A stretch of DNA of 64,000 bases from the NCBI GenBank assembly GCA_017451385.1, contig JAFSPS010000042.1:175524-239523 (forward strand), read 5' to 3'. Positions 25,642 to 34,297 of this stretch are shown here, piece after piece. Within the stretch, counting starts at the first letter, position 1, and the number at the start of each line of letters is the position of its first letter. Source of the DNA: Bacteroidales bacterium. GTDB taxonomy: Bacteria > Bacteroidota > Bacteroidia > Bacteroidales > P3. The notes below the pieces were generated by a model, which searched no databases, had not been told where the DNA came from, and saw only the letters and a list, made by a program, of their open reading frames with translations. The position numbers were made by a program, and so were the translations under genes.

Positions 25642-26622
25642 ATGAATGGATTTTTTAAACTGGTATGTATTGCGCTTTTATTTTTTCCCGCAATAACTGT
25701 GTGTGGTCAGAGCCGATACACCTGTCCAAAATGTAAAGGGGAAAAATATGTGCCCAAACCTTGTCCTGCTGTTGGATGTCATAAGGGCACTATTCTTTGT
25801 ACAGAATGCAATGGGTCTGGTGCTATAGAACATAGTTGCAGTTCCTGCAATGGTAGTGGCACAATTACAAAAAGCAGACATTTGCCTTGTAGCCATTGTC
25901 ATGGGAAGGGAGGTGAAATGAAGCGGGGGCAGATTCCATGTACGAATGCTCGGTGCAAAGGTGGAAAAATATATACTAAAAGTCGTATTCCTGGCACCCA
26001 CGGACGAGATTCTGAAAAAAAGGCTTGGTATAAGTGTACTACATGTGATGGGACAGGATATGTTAATGGCACATCTAAAATAGCGTGTCGCTATTGCGGG
26101 GGAACTGGTGAGGAGAAAGAGACATCAACCTATTTTGATGGGACAGAAACTCGCACGGTTTATACTCCAATCAGTAAGACAGAAAACTATACAGTAAAAT
26201 GTGAAAGCTGTGATGGTAGCGGCGGTATCAAAGAAAAATGCTCAAAATGTGAAGGTAGTGGCAACTATTTGTGTACAAGATGTGACGGATATGCTAATGT
26301 GAGGGAGGTCTGCTCACGGTGCAATGGAAATGGTGTGATAGATACCTACGATGCACCACAGACACAAAACATCACGTCCTCACAGCCAGAATCTGGCACG
26401 TCGCAAACACAAAAAAGTACGCCATCACAACCGTCGAGTAGCACTAACTCGGGGCAACAAAAGGTATGCACTAATCCGCAGTGTCATGGGGGCAGCATCT
26501 ATTGCGATGATTGCGACTATACTGGCTTTATCTATAGCAACGGAAAGAAAGAGAAATGCCCAAAATGTAAAGGAATTGGTAAATATGTTTGCTCAAGCTG
26601 TGGTGGAAAAGGTGCGTTATAG
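25642..26622 (+). CDS. Exported cysteine-rich DnaJ-type zinc-finger repeat protein
   Basis: 326 aa from the ATG at 25642, which gives a proper signal peptide (NGFFKLVCIALLFFPAITVCGQ). The start at 25594 would bury it and abuts a hairpin. The mature protein is packed with about ten CxxCxGxG-like knuckles (CPKCKGEKY, CTECNGSGA, CSSCNGSGT, CSHCHGKGG, CTTCDGTGY, CRYCGGTGE, CESCDGSGG, CSKCEGSGN, CSRCNGNGV, CPKCKGIGK), the DnaJ cysteine-rich module. It also has a Ser/Thr/Gln linker near residues 230-270. There is no J domain. A secreted or periplasmic zinc-binding scaffold or chaperone-like protein is likely. Confidence 0.8.
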   Translation: MNGFFKLVCIALLFFPAITVCGQSRYTCPKCKGEKYVPKPCPAVGCHKGTILCTECNGSGAIEHSCSSCNGSGTITKSRHLPCSHCHGKGGEMKRGQIPCTNARCKGGKIYTKSRIPGTHGRDSEKKAWYKCTTCDGTGYVNGTSKIACRYCGGTGEEKETSTYFDGTETRTVYTPISKTENYTVKCESCDGSGGIKEKCSKCEGSGNYLCTRCDGYANVREVCSRCNGNGVIDTYDAPQTQNITSSQPESGTSQTQKSTPSQPSSSTNSGQQKVCTNPQCHGGSIYCDDCDYTGFIYSNGKKEKCPKCKGIGKYVCSSCGGKGAL

Positions 26623-26736
26623 TATGAATGTGTTTAGCCGTGTCATGAGAAAGCCAAATCACACAAGGCCACTTTTATCCAAGCAGGGGAAAAACTTCAT
26701 TATGGATTTGAACAAATATTAAAAGTCATAAAATCT

Positions 26737-27573
26737 ATGGACGTCGAAATAAAAATTGGTAGAGATGTTGAAGGTGCGAATGTATGTCGCGTGTCGCCCT
26801 CCTACTCAAAGGTAAGTCGCCTTCACGCCATTTTGCATTGGCACGATGGAGTTGCCATTCTTGAGGATAGGTCGTCAAATGGTACCTATGTTAATGGCAT
26901 CCGAATCACCCGAACCCAAGTTCGGGAAAATGATTTGGTATATCTTGGCGGCAATGGAACAGGTGAGAGTTATCTGCTTGACTTAAGGAGGCTCATCGCC
27001 TACTGCCGTGATGTTGATAAAAAAAATAGAGTTGGAAATCAAGAAGAGGCATTTCGTCCTGTTGCTTATCCTTCAGGGAGAGACGGCTCTCAGCGGTCAG
27101 CCAGCCCTCAGCAATCGGGAGGCATTGGCGTTCCATCCCATGATGCTGCTAACGCCCAGCGGACAGACTATTCTAAAGAATTTGAGCGCGTCAAGCAGGC
27201 ATATATTGACTATAATAAAGAATTGTCGGCATTGACGAAAAAGGCAAACCTTCGGATGTCGCTGCCACGGGTTTTATTGTCGCTAATTCCCACGGTGCTG
27301 GGTCTCGTTGTTATGCTTATCGCCACGGATATGATGGTTAGAATTATTGCGATGTCGGCTGGTGGAGTGCTTAGTGGTCTGATAGGAACGCTTACCATGG
27401 GGCGTGGCAGTTCGAAGAAAGAGAAATTGCAAGAAGATATGTTGGACTTGAAACTCAAGTACCAGAAGGAATATAGATGTCCAAAGTGCGGAAAAGAATT
27501 TAATCTGGGATTACATTGGAAAGAGTTGCAGGCGGCAGGGAAGTGTCCCTACGGCTGTGGTGCAAAGTTCTAA
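26737..27573 (+). CDS. FHA-domain membrane protein with C-terminal zinc ribbon
   Basis: 278 aa. The N-terminal FHA (about 1-85) has KIGRDVEGANVC, SRLHAIL and SSNGTYVNGIRIT. A polar linker and a helical segment lead to two closely spaced transmembrane helices (about 178-222, SLIPTVLGLVVMLIA and AMSAGGVLSGLIGTL). After a charged helix, the C-terminus has CPKCGKEFNLG...CPYGCG, a zinc ribbon. Both ends should be cytoplasmic. It is the sixth FHA protein of the cluster. Confidence 0.82.
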   Translation: MDVEIKIGRDVEGANVCRVSPSYSKVSRLHAILHWHDGVAILEDRSSNGTYVNGIRITRTQVRENDLVYLGGNGTGESYLLDLRRLIAYCRDVDKKNRVGNQEEAFRPVAYPSGRDGSQRSASPQQSGGIGVPSHDAANAQRTDYSKEFERVKQAYIDYNKELSALTKKANLRMSLPRVLLSLIPTVLGLVVMLIATDMMVRIIAMSAGGVLSGLIGTLTMGRGSSKKEKLQEDMLDLKLKYQKEYRCPKCGKEFNLGLHWKELQAAGKCPYGCGAKF

Positions 27574-27733
27574 TGTCCTATTGTTTTCAATCGTGATGAA
27601 ACATATACTATTCCTCTTTTCTCTATATTATTGAATGTGGAAAACAATAGCTTATCCTATTATGTGCCATTTTAAGGAACATTGGCATATATACCCAATG
27701 TAAAATATTTTATCTCAAAATAAACATCCAACA

Positions 27734-29215
27734 ATGGAAGACAATAATAATGTAATCTACAAAGGCCTGCAGCCTGGCACGGGGTTGTTGAATGGCAAGT
27801 ATGTCATTGAGAAGATGATTGGCGAAGGTGGTTTTGGCATCACCTATAGGGCTACTCAAACTGGATTGAACCGTGCCGTGTGTGTCAAGGAGTACTTTCT
27901 TGCGGGTGGGTGTATCCGCGATACTTATGCTAAGACCATACATCTTCAAGGTATGGATGAGTCTAAGTTCGAGCGTTTCCGCAAGAGCTTTGTCAAGGAG
28001 GCTCAGACGCTGGCAGCCATGCACCATCAGGGTATTGTGGAGGTGATTGATATTTTCGACGAGAACAACACCTCTTATATGGTCATGCCGTTCATTGAGG
28101 GCCGTAGCCTTCAGAGTATTGTTGAAAAAAATGGTCCGTTGGCGTTTCCTGATGCAGTAAACTACATAGCGCAGGTGTCCAATGCCGTAGGCTATATCCA
28201 TGAGCGTCACATCCTGCACCGCGACATCAAGCCGGACAACATCATGATTACGTCCGACAACAAGGCTGTGCTTATAGATTTCGGCTCGGCACGAGAGTTT
28301 GAAGAGGATAAGACCCAATCTCATACTACGATGGTGACGCATGGCTATGCGCCTACGGAGCAGTACAGCCGTACAAGCCGCAAAGGAGCATATACCGACA
28401 TCTATGCCATCGGCGCAACGATGTATTTCATCCTTACTGGGCGGGTGCCCATCGAAGCGGCAGCGCGCGTCACGGAGCCGATGCCAGAACCGAAAGAGCT
28501 CAACCCCAACATTCCAGATGCGGCTAATCGTACTATAATGAAGGCCTTGCAGTTGAAGTCGCAGGACCGTCATCAGTCTATCTCAGAATTTATGGACGAT
28601 TTGCTCAACGTCAAACCGTCAGGGCAACAGCCCGAAGCATCTACCGGTACCACAGTCTTAATGCCAGAGACCCCCAGCCAGCCGAAAACAAATCCAACAG
28701 CTACCCTTAAAACAGCTTCGGAGGATAGCCCTGCGGGGATAGCGGAAAAGAAAAGTGGAAATGTGAAGATTGTTGCTTTGATTGTCTCTATTGTGTTGGT
28801 GCTTGGCGTTGCTGCCTATTTCATGTTTCTGGGTGAGTCATCGACGCACCGCGAGGCGCGCGAGTTTGTACCAAAGTATGAAAAAATGGTGGATAGGTGC
28901 AAGGTTTTGATTTCGCATGGAAGCGGAGCGAATCCCGAAAAACTGCTTGAGGCAAAAAAACTATTTAGAGAAATACTTGATGCAGAGAAGAAGTATTCCG
29001 TCGAAATGCCAGATGTCTATTGCCATTTGTCTGAGGTGGGAGCCTTGATGGACCCCAAGTTAAAAGAGGCTGCACACGACTGGTCTGAGCAGGCCTATAT
29101 GGAGGCCTCGGTACTACAAGACACTTCTATGGCGTGCAAGTCATATCAGATGTCGCTCAGCCTTTTCGATGATGCTTCGGTAAGACTTGAATCACAAATG
29201 TGTGGTTGTGAGTAA
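27734..29215 (+). CDS. Transmembrane Ser/Thr protein kinase (Hanks type)
   Basis: 493 aa. The cytoplasmic kinase domain covers about 22-290: glycine loop IGEGGFGITYRA (29-40), Lys52, catalytic HRDIKPDN with Asp164, DFG at 182-184, and an activation-loop end APTEQYS. A Pro/Thr-rich juxtamembrane linker (TPSQPKTNPTAT) could be autophosphorylated and serve as an FHA ligand. One transmembrane helix lies at about 345-366. The periplasmic tail is helical and TPR-like, with no PASTA repeats. All catalytic residues are intact. The preceding 160-bp gap shows no clear promoter. Confidence 0.92.
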   Translation: MEDNNNVIYKGLQPGTGLLNGKYVIEKMIGEGGFGITYRATQTGLNRAVCVKEYFLAGGCIRDTYAKTIHLQGMDESKFERFRKSFVKEAQTLAAMHHQGIVEVIDIFDENNTSYMVMPFIEGRSLQSIVEKNGPLAFPDAVNYIAQVSNAVGYIHERHILHRDIKPDNIMITSDNKAVLIDFGSAREFEEDKTQSHTTMVTHGYAPTEQYSRTSRKGAYTDIYAIGATMYFILTGRVPIEAAARVTEPMPEPKELNPNIPDAANRTIMKALQLKSQDRHQSISEFMDDLLNVKPSGQQPEASTGTTVLMPETPSQPKTNPTATLKTASEDSPAGIAEKKSGNVKIVALIVSIVLVLGVAAYFMFLGESSTHREAREFVPKYEKMVDRCKVLISHGSGANPEKLLEAKKLFREILDAEKKYSVEMPDVYCHLSEVGALMDPKLKEAAHDWSEQAYMEASVLQDTSMACKSYQMSLSLFDDASVRLESQMCGCE

Positions 29216-29231
29216 TTAAAAAAATATACAA

Positions 29232-30662
29232 ATGAGAAAATTTTGTTTTTTCCTTTCCCTCTTTGCTATTGTCTCTATTGTCGAGGCTCAGGATTTTGAT
29301 TGTTATATAAAAGCCCGTGCAAAAGGTATCGAGGCCTATAATCAGAAGAATTATAGCAAGGCAAAAGAGATGTTCAGCGTCGCCAAACGGTGTGCCACGC
29401 TTCCTAAACATGTTGATATTGATAATTGGATTGCGAAATGCGACCAAGGCATGAAGGCGAAAATAGAGAGAGTCAGTCAGCCCAATACACAGAAGAAAGA
29501 AGGAAGGATTATATGTACCAATGTCACGTCACGTACGACATGCTCCTCGAACCTTATGGGGCTTGAGATTACGGCTTCTTTCAATGTCGAGAACATGAAG
29601 GGGCAGGCAATGGAAAGTTTCTGTTATCTTTATCCGGAATATGAATATGTTGAATTCCGAATAGATGATGAATGGGATAATATACAATACAGACTTGACG
29701 ATTTTAAGGAAAGGGGGATGCATAAAAAAGTTACCGAGTCCTATGCTAATACGCCGTATAACGTGAATGGCGTTCCGGGGCAAACCGGCAAAGTGATTGA
29801 AATAGAGCGTGATTTTGAACAAATCACCGAAACATATTTTATCCCCTTTGGGGCAATGAACATCCTTACGTTTGACAAGCAGGTATTCGAAACTATGGTT
29901 GTAGCCTACAAGAGTAGCAAATCTTCGGATGTGCAAAAGGATATGCAGAAAAACGAGAATTACGAATATACGCCTCGTTTAGATACTGTCATGACCGAGA
30001 CATTCATCTTCACTCCTATTAACCTTGAGATTGAAAATAGTTCTAATGATAAAGAGATTACATTGAGTTATGGAGGGGGGAGTTTGGATTTGCGCATCAA
30101 AGTTTGTGGCGAGATAATATGGGAGGACCTTCCTTCATGGCTGCATGCTCGACAATCATCGGCAACCATTATTGTGGATGAGAACGAGTCTACTACGCCA
30201 CGTTACGCAACAGTGGTGGTTAGACCTGCCGATGGCAGTAACCCCGTAAAACTTCACATCACGCAAGAGGCAGCACCTGAGTTAATCCCTGCCACAATCA
30301 ATAGAGTGCGAACAGAATATAATGTGGGACCGGACAACAACAAGCAAACGGTGTTTCATGTGGATTTAGATGTAGAAGGTCAGAAGAACAAAAATGTCAG
30401 GGTCTATGCCGTATTCTATAATGTTGACGACAGGACTCCATTGCTGGATTCTTCTGGCAATCCGATAGATGCTTTTAGTTACGGCACTCCGACGAACAAC
30501 AGTGTTAATTTCCCAGATTTCAAAATTCCAATAAGCAATATCAGATTTATGTCTGCGGCAAATCTCCAACAAAAGGAGGTTAAGGTCTATGTCAAAGTGT
30601 CGTTAGATAAGGGAGATAGCTTTGTTACGGAAGATGGGCCATACACGATTAAGTGGGAGTAA
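29232..30662 (+). CDS. Exported protein with TPR-like start and BACON domain
   Basis: 476 aa. A signal peptide (MRKFCFFLSLFAIVSIVEAQ) is followed by a TPR-like pair of helices (GIEAYNQKNYSKAKEMFSVA), which echoes the helical tail of the preceding kinase. The middle part is beta-rich and unrecognised. A BACON-type domain lies around 265-345 (LSYGGGSLDLRI, PSWLHARQ, VKLHITQEA), followed by a final beta domain. BACON domains are Bacteroidota-typical binding modules. It is 16 bp after the kinase gene and ends the cluster; it may be a periplasmic or surface partner. Confidence 0.72.
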   Translation: MRKFCFFLSLFAIVSIVEAQDFDCYIKARAKGIEAYNQKNYSKAKEMFSVAKRCATLPKHVDIDNWIAKCDQGMKAKIERVSQPNTQKKEGRIICTNVTSRTTCSSNLMGLEITASFNVENMKGQAMESFCYLYPEYEYVEFRIDDEWDNIQYRLDDFKERGMHKKVTESYANTPYNVNGVPGQTGKVIEIERDFEQITETYFIPFGAMNILTFDKQVFETMVVAYKSSKSSDVQKDMQKNENYEYTPRLDTVMTETFIFTPINLEIENSSNDKEITLSYGGGSLDLRIKVCGEIIWEDLPSWLHARQSSATIIVDENESTTPRYATVVVRPADGSNPVKLHITQEAAPELIPATINRVRTEYNVGPDNNKQTVFHVDLDVEGQKNKNVRVYAVFYNVDDRTPLLDSSGNPIDAFSYGTPTNNSVNFPDFKIPISNIRFMSAANLQQKEVKVYVKVSLDKGDSFVTEDGPYTIKWE

Positions 30663-30796
30663 GTGCGGGCAGCTGTATTGTTCTTGATTGTTGAATCTAT
30701 GGCCGAGAAAGTTGCTGGATTTTGACACGCCGAAAAACAAATTTTTGCTACTTTTGCACAAAAGTGTTGCAATTGGTGGTTGAATCTACGTGGTGA

Positions 30797-30836
30797 AAAA
30801 AAACGTGTGCGGTTTTCAAAAAAAAAGTATTTTTGC
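30797..30836 (+). repeat. 40-bp direct repeat, right copy, containing the rpsA promoter -7 box
   Basis: Identical to 12751-12790 over 40 nt. TATTTTTG at 30828-30835 is the probable rpsA -7 box, giving a leader of about 100 nt. Together with the left copy it brackets the whole FHA/EssC-like cluster. Confidence 0.85.
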
Positions 30837-30939
30837 TGTCTTATGTCTGAGTGGCGAGTTCCTGCCAATTCGATAACATTCAGGCTTATATGTTATGTTT
30901 AACCCGTCGGGCAGGCGACACAAAACAAAATAAAACAAA

Positions 30940-32721
30940 ATGAATTACAAAGACGTACAGCCGGATCCTAATTTTGATTGGGGTGCAATCGACAAGAAAG
31001 AGGTCGTAAAGGACGAGTCGATGGACAAGGCTTATGAGGAGACTTTCAAATCGCTCACCGAGCAGGAGGTTATCGAGGGTACTATCGTGTCCATCAACGA
31101 GCGTGAGGCTGTGGTGAACATCGGCTACAAGAGCGATGGTGTTATCCCCGCTTCCGAGTTGCGCTACAATCCCGAGTTGAAGGCTGGCGACAAAATCGAG
31201 GTCTATGTGGAGAGCAAAGAGGACAGCAACGGTCAGCTGCAGCTCAGCCACAAGAAAGCCCGCATCCTCAAGTCATGGGAGCGCGTCAATGAGGCTTACG
31301 ACAATCAGGAGATTATCAAGGGCTATGTCAAGAGTCGCACGAAGGGTGGTCTCATCGTTACTATCTACGACAATATCGAGGCTTTCCTGCCCGGCAGCCA
31401 GATAGATGTGCGTCCTATCAAGGACTACGATGTCTATGTGGATAAGGAGATGGAGTTCAAGGTTGTTAAAATCAACCATGAATATAAGAATGTCGTTGTT
31501 AGCCACAAGGCTCTCATCGAGGATGAAATCGAGGCTCAGAAGTCCGAGATTATCTCCAAGCTCGAGAAGGGGCAGGTGCTCGAAGGCACTGTCAAGAACA
31601 TCATGGGCTACGGCGCTTTCGTGGACCTTGGTGGCGTGGACGGTCTTATCCACATCACCGACCTCAGCTGGGGCCGTATCAATCATCCCGACGAGGTGGT
31701 CCATCTGGACGAGAAACTCAATGTCGTTATCCTTGATTTCGACGAGGCCAAACATCGTATCCAGCTCGGTCTCAAGCAGCTCACGCCTCACCCGTGGAGC
31801 AACCTCGACCCCGACCTCAAGGAGGGCGACCATGTGAAGGGCAAGGTGGTTCTCATCACCGACTACGGCGCATTCGTAGAGATTATCCCCGGCGTGGAAG
31901 GTCTTATCCATGTCTCCGAGATGAGCTGGGGCCAGCATCTGCGCAGCCCTCAGGATTTCTTAGAGGTTGGCCAGGAGGTGGAGTCCGTCATCCTCAGCCT
32001 CAACCGCGAGGAGCACAAGATGAGCCTCGGCCTCAAGCAACTTATGCCCGACCCATGGTTGAATGTCACCGAGAAATATCCTATTGGCAGCAAGCATACC
32101 GCCACGGTGCGCAACTTCACCAGCTTCGGCATCTTCGTGGAGCTTGAGGAAGGTGTTGATGGTCTTATCCATATCAGCGACCTCAGCTGGAGCAAAAAGA
32201 TTAAGCACCCTGCCGAGTTCACCAAGATTGGCGAGAAGCTCGATGTCATCGTGCTTGATGTTGATGCCAACGCCCGTCGTCTGAGCCTCGGTCACAAGCA
32301 GCTCGAGGAGAATCCTTGGGATGTTTATGAGACGGTATTCCCCGTTGGTTCTGTCCATCAGGGTACCATCACCTCTATGAACGAGAAGGGGGCCGTAGTT
32401 ACTCTGCCTTATGGTGTTGAAGCTTTCGCTTACTCCCGTCAGCTTGAGAAAGCCGACAAGAGCAAGGCTCGCGTTGACGAGACCCTTGATTTCAAGGTTG
32501 TTGAGTTCAACAAGGACAACAAGCGCATCGTTGTCTCTCATACCCGCACCTTCCAGGATGCTGAGGATGAGGCTCGTGCCAAAGCCGAGAACGAGGAGGC
32601 AAAGAAAGACCGCGCCGCCAAGAAGAGCGTGAAGAAGATTAACGAACAGCTCGAGAAGACCACTCTCGGTGATGTGTTCGGTAACCTTCTGAACGAGCAG
32701 CTTGATAAGAAAGACGAATAA
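30940..32721 (+). CDS. rpsA: 30S ribosomal protein S1
   Basis: 593 aa with six S1 RNA-binding domains, recognisable by GTIVSINEREAVVNIG, GYVKSRTKGGLIV, GTVKNIMGYGAFVDLG, GKVVLITDYGAFVEI, ATVRNFTSFGIFVEL and GTITSMNEKGAVVTL. The C-terminal tail is rich in Lys and Glu. S1 binds mRNA at the small subunit and helps start translation, which matters in Bacteroidota where Shine-Dalgarno sites are weak. It has its own promoter and a strong terminator at 32747-32786. Length is normal. Confidence 0.96.
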   Translation: MNYKDVQPDPNFDWGAIDKKEVVKDESMDKAYEETFKSLTEQEVIEGTIVSINEREAVVNIGYKSDGVIPASELRYNPELKAGDKIEVYVESKEDSNGQLQLSHKKARILKSWERVNEAYDNQEIIKGYVKSRTKGGLIVTIYDNIEAFLPGSQIDVRPIKDYDVYVDKEMEFKVVKINHEYKNVVVSHKALIEDEIEAQKSEIISKLEKGQVLEGTVKNIMGYGAFVDLGGVDGLIHITDLSWGRINHPDEVVHLDEKLNVVILDFDEAKHRIQLGLKQLTPHPWSNLDPDLKEGDHVKGKVVLITDYGAFVEIIPGVEGLIHVSEMSWGQHLRSPQDFLEVGQEVESVILSLNREEHKMSLGLKQLMPDPWLNVTEKYPIGSKHTATVRNFTSFGIFVELEEGVDGLIHISDLSWSKKIKHPAEFTKIGEKLDVIVLDVDANARRLSLGHKQLEENPWDVYETVFPVGSVHQGTITSMNEKGAVVTLPYGVEAFAYSRQLEKADKSKARVDETLDFKVVEFNKDNKRIVVSHTRTFQDAEDEARAKAENEEAKKDRAAKKSVKKINEQLEKTTLGDVFGNLLNEQLDKKDE

Positions 32722-32746
32722 TCGTCAGACAATTTGATTGTTAGAT

Positions 32747-32786
32747 AATGGAGTGTCGCAGTCTTGCGGCACTCCATTTTGTTTTT
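32747..32786 (+). terminator. Intrinsic terminator of rpsA
   Basis: A 14-bp stem AATGGAGTGTCGCA (32747-32760) / TGCGGCACTCCATT (32765-32778), with one T-G pair and a 4-nt loop, is followed by TTGTTTTTTC. Confidence 0.9.
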
Positions 32787-32790
32787 TCTT

Positions 32791-32820
32791 TTGGGATAAA
32801 ACAAAAAAATGTTATCTTTG
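32791..32820 (+). promoter_or_regulatory. Promoter of the CHU_C-domain gene
   Basis: TTG (32791-32793) and TATCTTTG (32813-32820) are separated by 19 nt, with an A7 run in the spacer. The leader is about 55 nt. Confidence 0.65.
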
Positions 32821-32879
32821 CACTTTGCAAATGTTGTGTGCTGTGGTTTCATGCACTCAAACTATTCAGAAATAAGAAT

Positions 32880-34268
32880 ATGAAAAAGATATTGTTGGTA
32901 ATATTTGCTTTGATGGCGTTTGCGCTGTCTGCCGAGGCGCAGATGGGTGTCGCTAAGCTGTCTATGAATAAGAAGCATGCCTGCATGGGGGAGCGCATAC
33001 AGTTTAGCGATTTGACACCACGAACGGAGAACGTCACGGGCCGACAGTGGGCTGTGGGCGACTCTATCGTCTTTGGTGACGGCATAGGAGAAAGCATTAC
33101 GGTCTATCGTGCATTCGAAACCGACAGCAATATTATAGAGTTGTATGTATTTCTCGCTACGCCAGATACTATTGTAGGTCCTGAGAATGATACCACGTTC
33201 TCTGTCTATTATGATACTCTCTATGCCTACGACACGCTCTTTGTCTTTATCCCTGAGCCAATACTTACCTCTGGCGATAGCGTTGCGTGTGTTGGCGACT
33301 ATGCCGACATCAAGATTGACAACACCACAGAGGGCATTAGCTATCGGTGGTATGAGAGTAAAGCAAGAGATGCCGAAGAGGTGGTCTTTGGTTCTGCGTT
33401 GCGTGTGAAACCATATGCGGCAGAGGCATTATACTATGTAAAAATGGCTGACGCATACGGATGCTATGCATGGGATAGCACGATGCTTTACATTCTGGAC
33501 AACACTCTCAACACCATGCCTTCGGACGGTGTTATATGTGAGGGCGATGAGGCTGTCCTGATGGCAGGCAAGGCAGACCACTATAAGTGGGAGTCAGTTC
33601 CGGCTGATACGACGCTGGATAGCCTTTACAACCAGCGTTACATCACTGTTTCGCCAACAAAAAAAACAGTCTATGCAGTAACACCATACGGTTCTAACGG
33701 CTGCGAAGGCGAGCGCGTTATTGCAACCATCACTGTCCATCAGAAGCCTACGCTTGACATATCCTATTCTCCTACCATAATAGACCCTGACGACCCGATT
33801 TTGACGTTTACCAACAGTACTCCGCGTAGTGAGCATAGTTTTTGGACATTTGGTCGTCGTGAGACTGCCGAGGGCTCGTCCGTTGAGCATATCTTCCTCA
33901 ATCTCTATAATGATTCCGCCATTGTGAGTCTCCGCAATACTGACGACCTCGGATGCCAGACCGATTCCACATTCAAGATTCCTGTTCAGCGTTTCACGCC
34001 GTGGTTTCCTACTGCGTTTACGCCTAATCGTTCGGAGAACAGTACATTCTCAATGCGATGCATCAGTGCCGTTGACCATTTCTCAATAAATATCTACAAC
34101 CGCGAAGGATTGTTGGTTTTTGAGTCTGAGGACCCCAATTTTGTCTGGGACGGCTCGCACAATGGTACAGACTGTCCACAAGGAGTTTATGTCTATATTT
34201 GCCGCAGCCGTCGCATCAATTCCACCAACCTTGAGAACAATACTGGCACGGTGTTGTTGCTGCGTTAA
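32880..34268 (+). CDS. Secreted protein with gliding-motility-type C-terminal (CHU_C, T9SS type B) sorting domain
   Basis: 462 aa from the ATG at 32880, which begins a clear signal peptide (KKILLVIFALMAFALSAEAQ); the frame extends upstream without support. The middle holds PKD/Ig-like beta domains. The last 90 residues match the CHU_C domain: WFPTAFTPNRSENS, FSINIYNREGLLVFES, WDGSHNGTDCPQGVYVY. This is the type IX secretion sorting signal of type B, so the protein is probably moved across the outer membrane by T9SS. Function is otherwise unknown. It is separate from rpsA by a terminator and has its own promoter. Confidence 0.82.
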   Translation: MKKILLVIFALMAFALSAEAQMGVAKLSMNKKHACMGERIQFSDLTPRTENVTGRQWAVGDSIVFGDGIGESITVYRAFETDSNIIELYVFLATPDTIVGPENDTTFSVYYDTLYAYDTLFVFIPEPILTSGDSVACVGDYADIKIDNTTEGISYRWYESKARDAEEVVFGSALRVKPYAAEALYYVKMADAYGCYAWDSTMLYILDNTLNTMPSDGVICEGDEAVLMAGKADHYKWESVPADTTLDSLYNQRYITVSPTKKTVYAVTPYGSNGCEGERVIATITVHQKPTLDISYSPTIIDPDDPILTFTNSTPRSEHSFWTFGRRETAEGSSVEHIFLNLYNDSAIVSLRNTDDLGCQTDSTFKIPVQRFTPWFPTAFTPNRSENSTFSMRCISAVDHFSINIYNREGLLVFESEDPNFVWDGSHNGTDCPQGVYVYICRSRRINSTNLENNTGTVLLLR

Positions 34269-34297
34269 TAGTTAGCAAACATATAATTACTACGTCT

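Noticed and set aside
13113-30662. T6SS or T9SS locus
   Set aside because: FHA, kinase and PP2C fit T6SS regulation, but no Tss, Hcp, VgrG or ClpV gene is present. No Por/Gld/Spr genes for T9SS are present either.
30749-30756. Additional rpsA promoter TACTTTTG
   Set aside because: No -33 partner at the right distance; it may simply be part of the 39-nt intergenic motif.
12751-30836. Insertion sequence or integrative element ends
   Set aside because: The 40-bp copies are direct, not inverted, contain promoter elements, and no transposase or integrase lies between them. Kept only as a question about the cluster's origin.
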